Source: Verrucomicrobiales bacterium
GTDB lineage: Bacteria > Verrucomicrobiota > Verrucomicrobiia > Verrucomicrobiales > DEV007
Assembly (NCBI GenBank): GCA_016795505.1
Contig: JAEUHH010000099.1
Location: forward strand, 1 to 64,000
Reading direction: 5' to 3'
Length of the DNA: 64,000 nucleotides
In this document: positions 44,901 to 53,746 of the stretch, in pieces
Numbering within the stretch: the first letter of the stretch is position 1
Layout of the letters: each line of letters opens with the position of its first letter
Position numbers and translations under genes: made by a program
The notes under the pieces: generated by a model
What the model saw: the letters and a program-made list of their open reading frames with translations, nothing else
What the model was told of the DNA's origin: nothing
The model's database searches: none

Positions 44901-45320
44901 AGCATCGGAACCTCCGGACACCAGCGGATGCAGCTTGTTGCCATCCACCCGGGTCGGACGCCCTTCGTGAGTCGTGACCACCAGAGGATCGCAGCCGCGA
45001 CCACTCAGCCGGCCCTTGGCGCTGGCATAGTAGAGCGCCTTCCCCGGCACGACCCATTCGACATGCTCGTTGTAGGGCACCAAGTGGCGCACCGGACGAT
45101 GGCACCCCACCGCACCGAAGCCAGCCAGCGCAGTCGCCGCGCCCATCAGCTTCACAAAGTGACGGCGCGACACGTCGTCCAACTCCAGCTCGGCAGCGCC
45201 CTGCGGGAACTCCCGCTCGAGCCAGCCCCGAAATTCGGCGGAATTCTCCAGTTCACCCAGGCTGCGCCAATACTGACGGCCCGTTTCCCGAGATTCCGGA
45301 TGTTGCCACTGACGTTTCAT
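41961..45320 (-). CDS. actB: Alternative Complex III subunit ActB (molybdopterin-like plus Fe-S domains)
   Basis: 1119 residues, fusion of a molybdopterin oxidoreductase-like domain (B1, about 75-720) and an NrfC-like iron-sulfur domain (B2, about 780-1080). A Tat leader with SRRHFVKLMGAATALAGFGAVGC opens the mature part, so it is exported folded. The B1 domain in this family binds no molybdenum. B2 carries four cysteine groups: CLGCNACSIAC; CQQCEAAPCETVCP; CIGTRYCANNCPYKARRFN; and CTYC with CQDACPTGAIVFGN, enough for three [4Fe-4S] and one [3Fe-4S]. ActB takes electrons from quinol at ActC and delivers them to the hemes of ActA. The front 50 residues (KRQWQHPESRETGRQYWRSL) are the MoCo/4Fe4S TAT leader type. 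Confidence 0.96.
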   Translation of the reverse strand: MKRQWQHPESRETGRQYWRSLGELENSAEFRGWLEREFPQGAAELELDDVSRRHFVKLMGAATALAGFGAVGCHRPVRHLVPYNEHVEWVVPGKALYYASAKGRLSGRGCDPLVVTTHEGRPTRVDGNKLHPLVSGGSDAFTQASILDLYDPDRSREYLKKGEAADAAAFEGEFLSAFRKAAKGDGVAFLVGAGYAPTRDRLMGEVVAKFAGAKVYRYEALIPAGRSAAEGQLFGEGVAQVPRFDRATRILSLDADFLGLDKVGEDPAMQFARGRKAVDEGKEMNRLYAVEAAFTLTGGMADHRYRLASSQIPQVAVLLAAEVAKGAGDAALTAALQPALAKINAAVFNNEWIRECAADLVAAKGKALVVAGSRQPTEVHLLVAAVNAALGAFAGESASISLVQTGAKSLPGLADLAKAVGEGKVKTLFLMTESDVAADAPADLKWADALAKVETVVHFGGRRNLSSLSASWHVPAAHYLESWGDWRSETGMYSVQQPMIHPMNGGLSEVEFLLSLLNEPAPADAPAPAAPIPGQPEPDSPALAAVKATFAAAVPGGDWRLTVRDGFAKGSAFPVANAAVDAAKVGAALGAFTFAPIPYAGSIEVEIVPGSSTWDGRFVNNGWMQEAADPITKLTWDNAALMSRATAEALEVENGDVVEVSAGGATVQLPALINPGQADFTIQVAAGYYGDVQGSDGEPVDLGSIATGVGFSVWGLRSVASPFVLSGAAAKKTDRKHPLALTAEHYSMEGREIVREGTVDMYREKPDFAGKQGMDSHIPENVTFYEGPDYANPESERNQRNEGPAIDGHEFRVDPDHQWAMAVDLNSCLGCNACSIACQSENNIPIVGKEQVINGREMHWIRMDRYFSSPYDAKTISEMGLDFEKAGRPGQRRVDDDQVEMLPQPVACQQCEAAPCETVCPVNATVHTGDGLNAMTYNRCIGTRYCANNCPYKARRFNYFDYNKRSIDNLYWGPLAPANGRARTSEQLQKNPNVTVRMRGVIEKCTYCVQRLSAAKVAAKVAARDSDKVQVPANSVTTACQDACPTGAIVFGNWKNADDLVTKVKGKMGGDGHDGHPRQYELLKYIGTRPRTSYLARIKNPNPKMPGADRVGKVTADMH

Positions 45321-45357
45321 TCGTTCGAAAAAGATTCCGCTGCGTTGGCGACGATCA

Positions 45358-46128
45358 TCAACGGTGACAAGCCGCGCAGTCCTGCGGCGGATTCACCTTC
45401 CACAAATCCTTCAAATAAGCTCCCATGGCCTCCTGGCTCCACTCCTTGCCCTCATGGCCCGCCTTCACCTCGGCCACCGGCTTGCCAGCCTTGTCCGCCA
45501 CGTAGGCGTAGAAAGCCTCGCGATCCTTCTCGTCCATGCCGTGGGCCGACCAGTCGAGATTGGTGATCTGATCGAGCGGACGCAGATGCGACTCCACATT
45601 CCGGTGACAATCCAGACAGAAGCTCATGCTCAGAGGCTTCTCGTGGCTCACGACCTCCATCTCATTGACCTTGCCGTGACACTCCACACAACTCACCCCA
45701 CGATTCACGTGGGCCGAGTGATTGAAATACGCGTAGTCCGGCGTCTCGTGGATCTGCACCCACTGGATCGGCTGGCCCGTGTACTTCTCGTAATTCGGAT
45801 CCATCGCCTGGCGCAGCGGCTCCAGCTTCGGGCTGTCCGACTTCACCTTGCCCGGCCCGTGGCAGTTCCAGCAGACCTGCGCATTCGGGATGTTCGAGTG
45901 CGACGAATTCTCCACATGACTGTGGCAATAGCGGCAGTCCATGCCGTTCTGCCCCACGTGCAGCGCGTGGTCAAAAGGGATCGGTTGCTGTGGCTGATAT
46001 CCCACCCGCGTGTATTTCGGGGTGAAAGAGTACCAGATCACCGCAATCGCAAGCGTGCCGATACCGCCCAGACCAATCAAGGCCTGCACCGGCAACAAGT
46101 TAAGCCAACGTGGAAAAATGTTCCCCAT
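45358..46128 (-). CDS. actA: Alternative Complex III subunit ActA, pentaheme cytochrome c
   Basis: 256 residues from ATG 46128, with a membrane helix near the N-terminus (LPVQALIGLGGIGTLAIAVIWYSF). Five CxxCH sites are visible: CRYCH, CWNCH, CVECH, CLDCH and CAACH (the last in QDCAACHR at the very end). ActA is the first gene of known ACIII operons and relays electrons from the iron-sulfur clusters to ActE. No promoter could be fixed in the roughly 107 bases between it and plsC. It opens the 22-kb cluster; the next gene, actB, starts 37 bases downstream. Confidence 0.96.
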   Translation of the reverse strand: MGNIFPRWLNLLPVQALIGLGGIGTLAIAVIWYSFTPKYTRVGYQPQQPIPFDHALHVGQNGMDCRYCHSHVENSSHSNIPNAQVCWNCHGPGKVKSDSPKLEPLRQAMDPNYEKYTGQPIQWVQIHETPDYAYFNHSAHVNRGVSCVECHGKVNEMEVVSHEKPLSMSFCLDCHRNVESHLRPLDQITNLDWSAHGMDEKDREAFYAYVADKAGKPVAEVKAGHEGKEWSQEAMGAYLKDLWKVNPPQDCAACHR

Positions 46129-46235
46129 TTGAGATTCGATCGGCGCTAGTAAAGAGCTTGTGAAAAATTTCACAAGCGGATTTCTCAGAAAAAATTTACG
46201 ACCCCTCCCCCGGCCCGGAAACGCCCCCGGAGAAA

Positions 46236-46889
46236 TCAATTTCCGCCTTCGGCAGGCGACTCATCCTCCGGCAGTTTCAGCGCCGCGATGGCCTCCATGG
46301 CCCGGTCGCTGAGCGCCTGATACAGCTCCTTGCCCGAGAGCCCGGAGGACTCCAGCAGGTGGTTCAAATCCAGCAGATCCCCCACCACCAGAGTGAGCCG
46401 CTTCGGCCAGGGAAAAGACGCCCCCCGGGGCAGCGCCTCGTAGGCACCATACAGCCGCACCGGCAGCACCGGCACCCGGGACTTCGCGATCAGCATCCCG
46501 ATGCCCTGCGCGCCTTTCTCCTTGAGCTGGCCATCCAGCGTGCGCTCGCCCTCGGGGAAGATCAGCACCTTCTCACCCTGCTGGACCAGTTGCAGGATGC
46601 GCTTGATCGTGCTCAGTTCCGGCCGCGCCTGGTCCACCGGGATCGCATTGCAGTGCGTGTAGGCCCATTTCGCCGCCGGATTGCTGAACAGCGTCTTGCG
46701 CGCCATGTAGTGGATCGGCCCCGGGAACGCCGAGCCGATCATCGGCGGATCGAGAAAGCTCGTGTGGTTCGCCACCACCAGACAGCCGCCCGGCACCGCC
46801 AGTTTTTCCCGATGGATCACCCGCCGGCGGAAGTAAACCGCCGCCACCAGCCGGGACATCGTGTAGCCCACTCGATACCAGAACGTCAT
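46236..46889 (-). CDS. plsC: 1-acyl-sn-glycerol-3-phosphate acyltransferase
   Basis: 217 residues. The acyltransferase motifs are present: NHTSFLD with H42 and D47 (HX4D) and FPEGERT (111-117). An N-terminal helix likely anchors it in the inner membrane. PlsC adds the second acyl chain to lysophosphatidic acid, forming phosphatidic acid for phospholipids. The gene runs in the same direction as the ACIII cluster, 107 bases upstream of actA, but is functionally unrelated. Confidence 0.93.
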   Translation of the reverse strand: MTFWYRVGYTMSRLVAAVYFRRRVIHREKLAVPGGCLVVANHTSFLDPPMIGSAFPGPIHYMARKTLFSNPAAKWAYTHCNAIPVDQARPELSTIKRILQLVQQGEKVLIFPEGERTLDGQLKEKGAQGIGMLIAKSRVPVLPVRLYGAYEALPRGASFPWPKRLTLVVGDLLDLNHLLESSGLSGKELYQALSDRAMEAIAALKLPEDESPAEGGN

Positions 46890-47003
46890 GACAAAAGAAA
46901 CGGCAGACCGCGCCGCAGCCCACTGTCTAAGCCCGATTTCACCGCGAAATCAAATGGGAACTCGCCGCCACCGGTCCGCCAGGGCCCGGCGCGCTACGCC
47001 CCG

Positions 47004-47714
47004 TCACTCCGCTGGCACGATCTCGAATTTCCGGAATGCCACCGGCCCATGGTCGCCCTGGATGCGGAAGGGCCCCTTTGCCGCTTCCGGCTCCTTCCCA
47101 CCCCGCGTCGGCCCCGTCACCTCCACATTCTCGTGAATGACCTTGCCGTTGTACACCACCTTCACAAACCGCGCGTTCTCCGTCTTCTTCCCCGTCGCAT
47201 CGAACCGCGGCGCCCGGAACACGATCTCATAGCTCTGCCACTCGCCCGGCGCCCGGCTCGCGTTCATCTTCGCCACCGTGCCCTCGTAGCCCTTCGGATC
47301 GCGCTTCTCGTCCCAGCGCTCATAGATCGAGCCCCCGTCATGCACCGTCAGCGCCCCGTCCGCCTTCCCAAAGCTGTCCAGAATCTGCACCTCGTAGCGT
47401 TCCTGAAAATAAATGCCCGAGTTCGACCCCTTCGGAATCATGAATTCCACCCGCACCGTGCAGTCGCCATACTCTGCCTTCGTGATCAAATCCGCCGCCT
47501 TGCCCGACTCCCCGTTGATCAGGATGCCCGTGCCCGGCTCCAGCCGCGACCACCGCTTTTCCTTGGCGTCTCCCTCCACCGCCTTCGCCACACTCCAGCC
47601 GGCCGGCTGGCGAAAGGCATCGAGCGAGTCGAACGAGAGCACGACCGGTTCAGCAGCCACTCCAGTCATCAGACCGGCGGCAGCCACACAGTAAACAGCG
47701 AGGCAGGTTTTCAT
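47004..47714 (-). CDS. Exported DUF1080 (3-keto-disaccharide hydrolase-like) protein
   Basis: 236 residues with a signal peptide (MKTCLAVYCVAAAGLMTGVAAE). It is a DUF1080 concanavalin-like domain: the typical pieces are W-S-R-L-E-P-G-T-G-I-L-I-N, DCTVRVEFMIPKGSNSGIYFQERYEVQILDS, the EWQSYEIVFRAPRF strand, VVYNGKVIHENVEVTGPTRG, and the closing GDHGPVAFRKFEI. DUF1080 members hydrolyse or bind sugars, and some are 3-keto-disaccharide hydrolases. Adjacent by 10 bases to the FAD oxidoreductase gene, in the same direction; the pair may work on exported sugars, which would match a ketosugar pathway. Confidence 0.9.
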   Translation of the reverse strand: MKTCLAVYCVAAAGLMTGVAAEPVVLSFDSLDAFRQPAGWSVAKAVEGDAKEKRWSRLEPGTGILINGESGKAADLITKAEYGDCTVRVEFMIPKGSNSGIYFQERYEVQILDSFGKADGALTVHDGGSIYERWDEKRDPKGYEGTVAKMNASRAPGEWQSYEIVFRAPRFDATGKKTENARFVKVVYNGKVIHENVEVTGPTRGGKEPEAAKGPFRIQGDHGPVAFRKFEIVPAE

Positions 47715-47724
47715 GCCCCCACTC

Positions 47725-49224
47725 TCAGGCCTTCGGCGCCCGTTTCAACTCCTCGAACGGCACCTCGTGCGGCAGCGCCCCCTCCCGCGCCGCGATCGCA
47801 CACGTCAGCCCCGCCGCCTCGCCCATCGCCACCGCATTGCCCGTCACCCGGTAGCTGCTGTGCGCGATGAAGCCCCCGCTGATGCAGCGCCCCGCCAGCA
47901 TCAGACCATCCAGATCCTTCGCCAGCAGCGACCGCAGCGGGATGTCGTACGGCTGCGACTTGAACGGCTTGCTCTCGATCTCCTTCGTCTTCCCCGGGTC
48001 CGTCGAGTGCACATCGATGGGAAACTTCACGTGACAGATCCCGTCGTCGAACGTCGCCCCATTCTTCAGATCCTCATCAGTCACCGTGTAGCGACCGTGG
48101 ATGCGCCGCGCCTCCCGCGTGCCGATCTGCTCCCCCGTGCAGATGATCTCCGCCCCCCGCCACGGACCACCCAGCTTCCGCAGTGCCGCGATCAGCGCAT
48201 GGTTTTCCCGCCGCGCCTCCAGCGTCGCCCGCGTCACATCGTCCGCATTGATCGCCGACACCTGATACTGATGATTCGCCATCATCGCATAGAGCCCGTC
48301 GTGGATCTCGAAAATGCTCGGCCCCCCGTAGCTCGGCTCCACCCCCGCCCGGCGCAGCTCCGCCAAGAAGTTCGACTTTCCCCTCCCCAGCTTCCGCTCC
48401 TCCGCCACATGATTCACAAAGGGCGCGATCTCATCCGTCTTCACGCCCACAAAGAGCGCCATCAGGCTCATCGGCTGCGTCACCCCGTCCCCCGGCCGGC
48501 CAAAGTCAAAGCCGCAGCCCGCCTGCGCCGCCAGATCCCCGTCCCCCGTCGCGTCGATGAAATTCCGCGCCGTCCACCCCTCCCGGCCCGACTTCGACTC
48601 CGTCACGATCGCCGACAGCCGCCGCCCCTCGTCCGCCACCGCCCCCACCACCCGCGTGAACAGCCGGAGCGTCACTCCCGCCTCCACCAGCATCTCCTCC
48701 AGCATCAGCTTCATCGGCTCCGGGTGATACACCCAGGCCCCGCCGAAAAAACGCCCGTTTTTCTCCGCCGCCAGCCGCTTCAGCAACTCGCTCATGATTC
48801 CTGGCTTTCCGTTGCCGTCCAGGATCCACGACAGCATCCCCGCCGTCCAGATCCCACCCACACAGCCGTGCACCTCGATCAGCGCCGTCTTCGCCCCGCT
48901 CCGCGCCGCCGCCAGCGCCGCCGCAAAGCCCGCCGGCCCCGCCCCGCAGACGATCGTGTCAAAGTCACCCGCCACCGGGATGTCCCGCGCCGCCTCGTGG
49001 AACCACCCATCGCCCCGCAACGCCCCCGCCGTCCGCACATGCATCCGCTCATTCGTCCCGAAGACCGGCTCCACCGCCCCCGCCGGACGCCGCGGCGGCA
49101 TCGGTCGCGGCGGGACATTCCCCGGATTCACCCGCTCCTGGGCCGGGGACAGCCCAGCACCAGTAGCAAAGGCTCCCGAACCCAAAGCCAGGCGACGAGC
49201 AAACGAACGACGATCGAGGGACAT
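47725..49224 (-). CDS. Exported FAD-dependent oxidoreductase
   Basis: 499 residues with a twin-arginine leader (DRRSFARRLALGSGAFATGAG). The FAD-binding Rossmann motif is DTIVCGAGPAGFAAALAAARSGAKTALIEVHG, followed by GGIWTAGM, and the second FAD piece ARNFIDATGDGDLAAQAG. A C-terminal LAGRCISGGFIAHSSYRVTGNAVAMGEAAG is typical for the FAD_oxidored family, widespread in Planctomycetes/Verrucomicrobia and often next to DUF1080 or sulfatase genes. Substrate unknown; the context favours a carbohydrate. Periplasmic after Tat export. Shares a likely operon with the DUF1080 gene downstream. Confidence 0.92.
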   Translation of the reverse strand: MSLDRRSFARRLALGSGAFATGAGLSPAQERVNPGNVPPRPMPPRRPAGAVEPVFGTNERMHVRTAGALRGDGWFHEAARDIPVAGDFDTIVCGAGPAGFAAALAAARSGAKTALIEVHGCVGGIWTAGMLSWILDGNGKPGIMSELLKRLAAEKNGRFFGGAWVYHPEPMKLMLEEMLVEAGVTLRLFTRVVGAVADEGRRLSAIVTESKSGREGWTARNFIDATGDGDLAAQAGCGFDFGRPGDGVTQPMSLMALFVGVKTDEIAPFVNHVAEERKLGRGKSNFLAELRRAGVEPSYGGPSIFEIHDGLYAMMANHQYQVSAINADDVTRATLEARRENHALIAALRKLGGPWRGAEIICTGEQIGTREARRIHGRYTVTDEDLKNGATFDDGICHVKFPIDVHSTDPGKTKEIESKPFKSQPYDIPLRSLLAKDLDGLMLAGRCISGGFIAHSSYRVTGNAVAMGEAAGLTCAIAAREGALPHEVPFEELKRAPKA

Positions 49225-49576
49225 GGCTAAAGAGAGGTTGGTTGGGGGTGGATAAAAGATTGTCAGAACCGGCCCACATTTTTCCGCAAAGCCAGCGAAT
49301 GGTCCACGCCTTTTCCGGCCCCGCCCATCCGCCCAGCCTCATCGCTTCAGAAGAGCAGCCCGGAGCCTCCCGGTGAAAAGCAAGGGAATGGGTGGCAAAA
49401 GAATGGCCGTTTCGGCTTTGAGTCATCCCAGTTTTGAAATGGGAAATTGCTTCAAATTGAGAGCTTAGGATTTCGGATTTCCGCCATCAGGCGGCCCTGC
49501 GCCTCTACGAGAATCCCGTCAGGCGTCCCCCCATCTGCGAGAACGAGAACCACTGCCCAACCAACCGCAGAAAAAC
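49225..49576. other. Non-coding spacer before the second 41-bp array
   Basis: Upstream region of the FAD oxidoreductase gene, with no recognisable gene. The string GGATTTCGGATTTCCGCC and CAGGCGGCCCTG near 49468-49500 resembles the spacer at 1578-1615, suggesting a dispersed repeat. Confidence 0.4.
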
Positions 49577-49860
49577 GCTCGTCCCGCCGTCCGCGCCCCA
49601 AACGAGAGTCGAAAAACGTTCGTCCCGCCGTCCGCGCCCCAAACGGGAGCCAAAAAACGTTCGTCCCGCCGTCCGCGCCCCAAACGGGAGTCAAAAAACG
49701 TTCGTCCCGCCGTCCGCGCCCCAAACGGGAGCCAAAAAAGTCCGTCCCGCCGTCCGCGGCCCAAACGGGAGCCAAAAAACGTTCGTCCCGCCGTCCGCGG
49801 CCTAAACGGGAGCCAAAAAACGTCCGCCCCGCCCTCCGGGCCAAGGGATTCGATTCCAAA
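49577..49860. repeat. Second 41-bp tandem array, 7 units
   Basis: Seven units with the block GTCCCGCCGTCCGCG starting at 49581, 49622, 49663, 49704, 49744, 49785 and 49826: the spacing is 41 bp except one 40-bp step (49704 to 49744). The rest of the unit is CCCAAACGGGAG and CCAAAAAACGTTC. Unit 7 is diverged. All frames run open but have no protein-like composition other than the repeat, so it is non-coding. Its period and copy number equal those of the array at 8378, but the sequences do not match. No unique spacers, therefore not CRISPR. Confidence 0.87.
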
Positions 49861-49996
49861 ACACTCCGGAGGCAGCCCCAACCGAACCCTCTCTTGGCGC
49901 GCTTTTGTCCAAGGAACACGAAAAACCCCGCCACCCGCCGGTCCAACGCCGCCTGATCGAACGCCACCCCTCGCCCGAGCCCCCACCTCCGGCCGA

Positions 49997-50270
49997 TGCG
50001 GCGTTCCTTCAGAACGCATCCCTCCACCCCGGCCCTTTTCCCAGGGTTTCACCCTGGGCTGGTATGCCTGGCCCCTTTGGGGCCGACCGATCCGGCCGTT
50101 ATGCTCACAACTACCATTGCACCCAACGGACCCGTCTTTTATCCGCCCTGCCACGCCACGCCACGCCACGCCAGCCCAAAAAATGTCCCAACGGGACATC
50201 GCATACCAGCCCAGGGCAACGCCCTGGGTATCCTATCGCACCCATCCCCGCGTTCTGAAGGAACGCCGCA
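49997..50270. repeat. REP-like inverted repeat pair
   Basis: Perfect 21-bp outer arms at 49997-50017 and 50250-50270 (core GGCGTTCCTTCAGAACG). Inside, CCCAGGG and CCCTGGGCTGGTATGC at about 50040-50066 face GCATACCAGCCCAGGGC and GCCCTGGGTA at about 50200-50230. Additional palindromes CCCCTTTGGGGCC and GTCCCAACGGGAC lie between. No transposase inside. The GGGCTGGTATGC string recurs at 60860 and 61515, so it belongs to one REP family. Confidence 0.8.
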
Positions 50271-50294
50271 TTCCCGCCAGATCGCGCCTCCCCT

Positions 50295-50338
50295 CCGATC
50301 CAACCCTCTTGCATCGCCGATCCAACCCTCTTTCATCG
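50295..50338. repeat. 22-bp repeat cluster E (2 units)
   Basis: Two 22-bp units (50295-50316 and 50317-50338), both CCGATCCAACCCTCTT with a short variable end and ATCG. About 190 bases upstream of rpmI. Confidence 0.87.
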
Positions 50339-50488
50339 AAAAACACCCCTCTCCCCGGCCCCGCTCCTCACCTCTCCTGCGCCCCTCTCTCTCCGACGCA
50401 ACATCCTTTCCGCCCCTCCGCGCAGAAATCCCCCCGGCGTCGTTTTCTCAGGCACCAGGCGGCTCGGCGGACTTTTTTAAAAACCCGG

Positions 50489-50516
50489 TTGCGCCCCCGG
50501 CAAATCCGTTTAGAAT
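50489..50516 (+). promoter_or_regulatory. Tentative rpmI promoter
   Basis: TTGCGC at 50489-50494 and TAGAAT at 50511-50516, with a 16-base spacer. The -10 ends only 10 bases before the rpmI ATG, and no ribosome-binding site precedes the ATG, so if used the transcript would be nearly leaderless. A weak call. Confidence 0.3.
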
Positions 50517-50526
50517 CCCCGCCGCT

Positions 50527-50736
50527 ATGGCTCGCACAGGTGGTAAAGCTAAAACTCGCAAATCGGTTGCCAAACGTTTCAAGGTGACCGGTAGCGGTCG
50601 GATTATGCGTCGGAGACAGGGTAAAAGACACCTGAATCGCCGCAAGAACTCGAAACGGCTGCGCCGTCTCGCTCAAGGTGTCCTTTGCGCCAAGGTGGAC
50701 GAGCCGGCCATCAAGGAAAACCTGCCTTTCCTTTAA
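50527..50736 (+). CDS. rpmI: Ribosomal protein L35 (bL35)
   Basis: 69 residues, normal for bL35. It begins MARTGGKAKTRKSVAKRFKV and has the typical basic core with GSGRIMRRRQGKRHLNRRK and the RRLAQGV turn. Start 50527 is fixed by the family N-terminus; there is no Shine-Dalgarno sequence. It precedes rplT by 170 bases. The usual infC gene in front is absent, so the cluster starts at rpmI. Confidence 0.96.
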   Translation: MARTGGKAKTRKSVAKRFKVTGSGRIMRRRQGKRHLNRRKNSKRLRRLAQGVLCAKVDEPAIKENLPFL

Positions 50737-50906
50737 TCTCTTTCCCGCTGGTGCCTCCTCGCGGAGGGATCGCGGAAAACCCAACCAGCATCCAGCCGAC
50801 TGGCGGCGCGGCCGGGACAAAAGCCCCGGCCTACCGTCGTCTGATCGAACGAGCGAGTCGGCGGATCCAAATCGAAAACAACAGCCCGTTCGGAGGATAA
50901 TACACG

Positions 50907-51287
50907 ATGCCACGCGCTACCAACGCACCCGCCAGCCGCAAACGCCGCAAACGCTGGCTCATGAAAGCCAAGGGATTCTACGGATCCCGTTCGAAACTCT
51001 ATCGCTACGCCAAAGACGCCGTCTTCAAGGCGCAGACGTGGGCGACCCGTGACCGCAAGACCCGCAAGCGCAACTTCCGCGCCCTCTGGATCCAGCGCAT
51101 CAGCGCCGCGGTCCGGGAGCGGGGCATGACCTACTCGCGTTTCACCGAGGGCCTGAAGGCCGCCGGCGTGGAGCTGGACCGCAAGGTCCTGGCCGATCTC
51201 GCCGTGCAGGACCCGAACGCCTTCGGCGCCATCGTGGAGCAGGCCAAAGCTGGTCTCGACGCGAAGGCGAACGCCGCCAGCGCCTGA
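50907..51287 (+). CDS. rplT: Ribosomal protein L20 (bL20)
   Basis: 126 residues. Family signatures: MPRATNAPASRKRRKRWLMKAKGFYGSRSKLYRYAKDAVFKAQTWATRDRKTRKRNFRALWIQRISAAVRERGMTYSRF in part, with the RKR-FRxLWIxRI block. A GGAGGATAAT lies before the start and gives a good ribosome-binding site. L20 assembles the 50S subunit and in many bacteria represses its own operon; no L20 leader structure was recognisable here. Confidence 0.97.
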   Translation: MPRATNAPASRKRRKRWLMKAKGFYGSRSKLYRYAKDAVFKAQTWATRDRKTRKRNFRALWIQRISAAVRERGMTYSRFTEGLKAAGVELDRKVLADLAVQDPNAFGAIVEQAKAGLDAKANAASA

Positions 51288-51363
51288 TGTCAGGTGGCAC
51301 TGGCCTCCAGCCGGTGTCAATGCTCCGTGTCGCCCCGGATTCTCATGCCCCGAGCGACGGTCC

Positions 51364-51382
51364 CATGGGCTGACAGCCCATG
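51364..51382. repeat. 19-bp palindrome overlapping an upstream pheS start codon
   Basis: CATGGGCTGACAGCCCATG, arms of nine bases around one A. Its right end provides an in-frame ATG at 51380, upstream of pheS. Strings of this kind are multicopy REP-like elements in Planctomycetes and Verrucomicrobia, so that ATG is probably not the true start. Confidence 0.6.
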
Positions 51383-51394
51383 CCACGCACCTCC

Positions 51395-52411
<1,017 letters not shown>

Positions 52412-52471
52412 TTCGGACCGGGAAATGGTGCTTGCCACGGTCGCGACCCTCCGGTTAGGATCGCCGCCATT

Positions 52472-52624
52472 ATGTGGAATATCATCATCGGCATCGTTTT
52501 CGTCATCGGCGGTCTCACCGGCAAACTGGCGCTGATCGGCACGAACAGTGGCGGTCTGCTGGCTCTTTTCGGAGCCGGCCTGATCGTCTGGGGGGTTGTG
52601 CAGATCGCCAAATCGCGGAAGTGA
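52472..52624 (+). CDS. 50-residue small membrane protein
   Basis: ATG 52472 to TGA 52624 encodes MWNIIIGIVFVIGGLTGKLA followed by a second helix (LLALFGAGLIVWGVVQIA) and a basic end KSRK. Two hydrophobic helices with Gly-rich pattern (IGGLTG) are typical of small inner-membrane proteins conserved in many bacteria, of unknown function. It lies 60 bases after pheS in the same direction. Support is from composition and the clean frame only. Confidence 0.6.
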   Translation: MWNIIIGIVFVIGGLTGKLALIGTNSGGLLALFGAGLIVWGVVQIAKSRK

Positions 52625-52681
52625 CCCGGGGCGCGCCTTGCGATGGCCCCCATCCAGAGCCATCCTGCCGTCCCTGACTCC

Positions 52682-53656
52682 ATGTCCCGCCCACCCGCAC
52701 TCCCCGACCCCGAGCAGGCCATCCTGCGGCGGGCCAGCTGGCTCTCCTTTTGGGTCGGCGTGCTCATGCTCGGCATCAAGTCGGCGGCCTGGTGGCTCAC
52801 CCGCTCCTCCGCCATCCTCAGCGACGCGGCGGAGTCGGTCGTGCATGTCGCCGCGGTGGCTTTCGTGGTTTACAGCCTGAGACTGGCCCAGAAACCGCCG
52901 GATCACGACCATCCCTACGGCCACGCGAAGATTTCCTTCTTTTCAGCCGGCTTCGAGGGCGGTCTCATCTCCATCGCCGGCCTTTTCATCCTCTGGCAGG
53001 CCATCGGCCAGTGGATCAGCGGCGCGCAGCCCCAGCACCTCGGCCTGGGCACCGCCCTCACCGGGGTCGCCCTGGTCATCAACGGCGCGCTGGGCTGGTG
53101 GCTGCTCCGGCTGGGGCGACGGCGCGGCTCGCTCATCCTGGTGGCCAATGGCAGCCATGTCCTCACCGACGCCTGGACCAGCATCGGCGTGCTCGCCGGC
53201 CTGCTGCTCACCTGGCTGACCGACTGGATGGTTTTCGACCCCATCTGTGCCATCCTCGTGGCGCTGAACATCCTCTGGTCGGGCGTCCGGCTGATGTGGC
53301 ACAGCGCGAGCGGCCTGATGGACCGCGCCGATCCGGAGGTCAATGCCGCGCTTTCCGAGCGGCTCGATCGTGCCACCGCGGCGCTCGGCATTTCCTGGCA
53401 CCAGATGCGCCACCGCCACCTCGGCGACGGTCACTGGGTCGATGTCCACCTCGTCTTTGATGACAACACGACCGTGCGGGACGCCCATGTCATCGCCACC
53501 GAGATCGAGCGCGAGATCCGCTCGGAGCTCGGCGCGGCCACCATCGTCACCACTCATTTGGAGCCGGCGGAAGACCACGCGCGCATCCACGGCCACCCGC
53601 CGGGTGCCGCCGCGCCCCCTGCCACAGCTTCCGAAAGCGGTCACCACCCCGACTGA
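52682..53656 (+). CDS. Cation diffusion facilitator (CDF) family metal transporter
   Basis: 324 residues from ATG 52682; an in-frame ATG at 52643 would add 13 residues. Six membrane helices with the CDF metal sites: SDAAESVVHV in helix 2 (D-x-x-x-[DE] pattern), the HDHPYGHAK loop signature after it, and HVLTDAWTS (H-x-x-x-D) in helix 5. The cytoplasmic C-terminal domain (about 205-290) with WVDVHLVFDD and THLEPAED binds additional metals; a short His-rich tail (HARIHGHPPG and GHHPD) closes the protein. It exports Zn, Fe or related ions for protons. The SDAAES helix 2 site resembles that of iron/manganese CDF members, though Zn cannot be excluded. Confidence 0.92.
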   Translation: MSRPPALPDPEQAILRRASWLSFWVGVLMLGIKSAAWWLTRSSAILSDAAESVVHVAAVAFVVYSLRLAQKPPDHDHPYGHAKISFFSAGFEGGLISIAGLFILWQAIGQWISGAQPQHLGLGTALTGVALVINGALGWWLLRLGRRRGSLILVANGSHVLTDAWTSIGVLAGLLLTWLTDWMVFDPICAILVALNILWSGVRLMWHSASGLMDRADPEVNAALSERLDRATAALGISWHQMRHRHLGDGHWVDVHLVFDDNTTVRDAHVIATEIEREIRSELGAATIVTTHLEPAEDHARIHGHPPGAAAPPATASESGHHPD

Positions 53657-53746
53657 CGGACCCATCCGCGGTCGAACTCGCCCGGCAACGATTTTTTTGC
53701 TTTCCCAACTCGTCCGGATTCGCTTGAATGCGGCGATTCGGTACCC

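Noticed and set aside
49447-49956. Basic Ser/Arg/Pro-rich protein over the second 41-bp array
   Set aside because: The frame is open only because of repeat composition; a 41-bp unit shifts frame every repeat, and no start signal or homologous pattern is present.
50737-50906. L20-type autoregulatory leader or other RNA structure between rpmI and rplT
   Set aside because: No clear conserved pseudoknot or terminator could be drawn by eye; only a GGAGGATAAT ribosome-binding site was evident.
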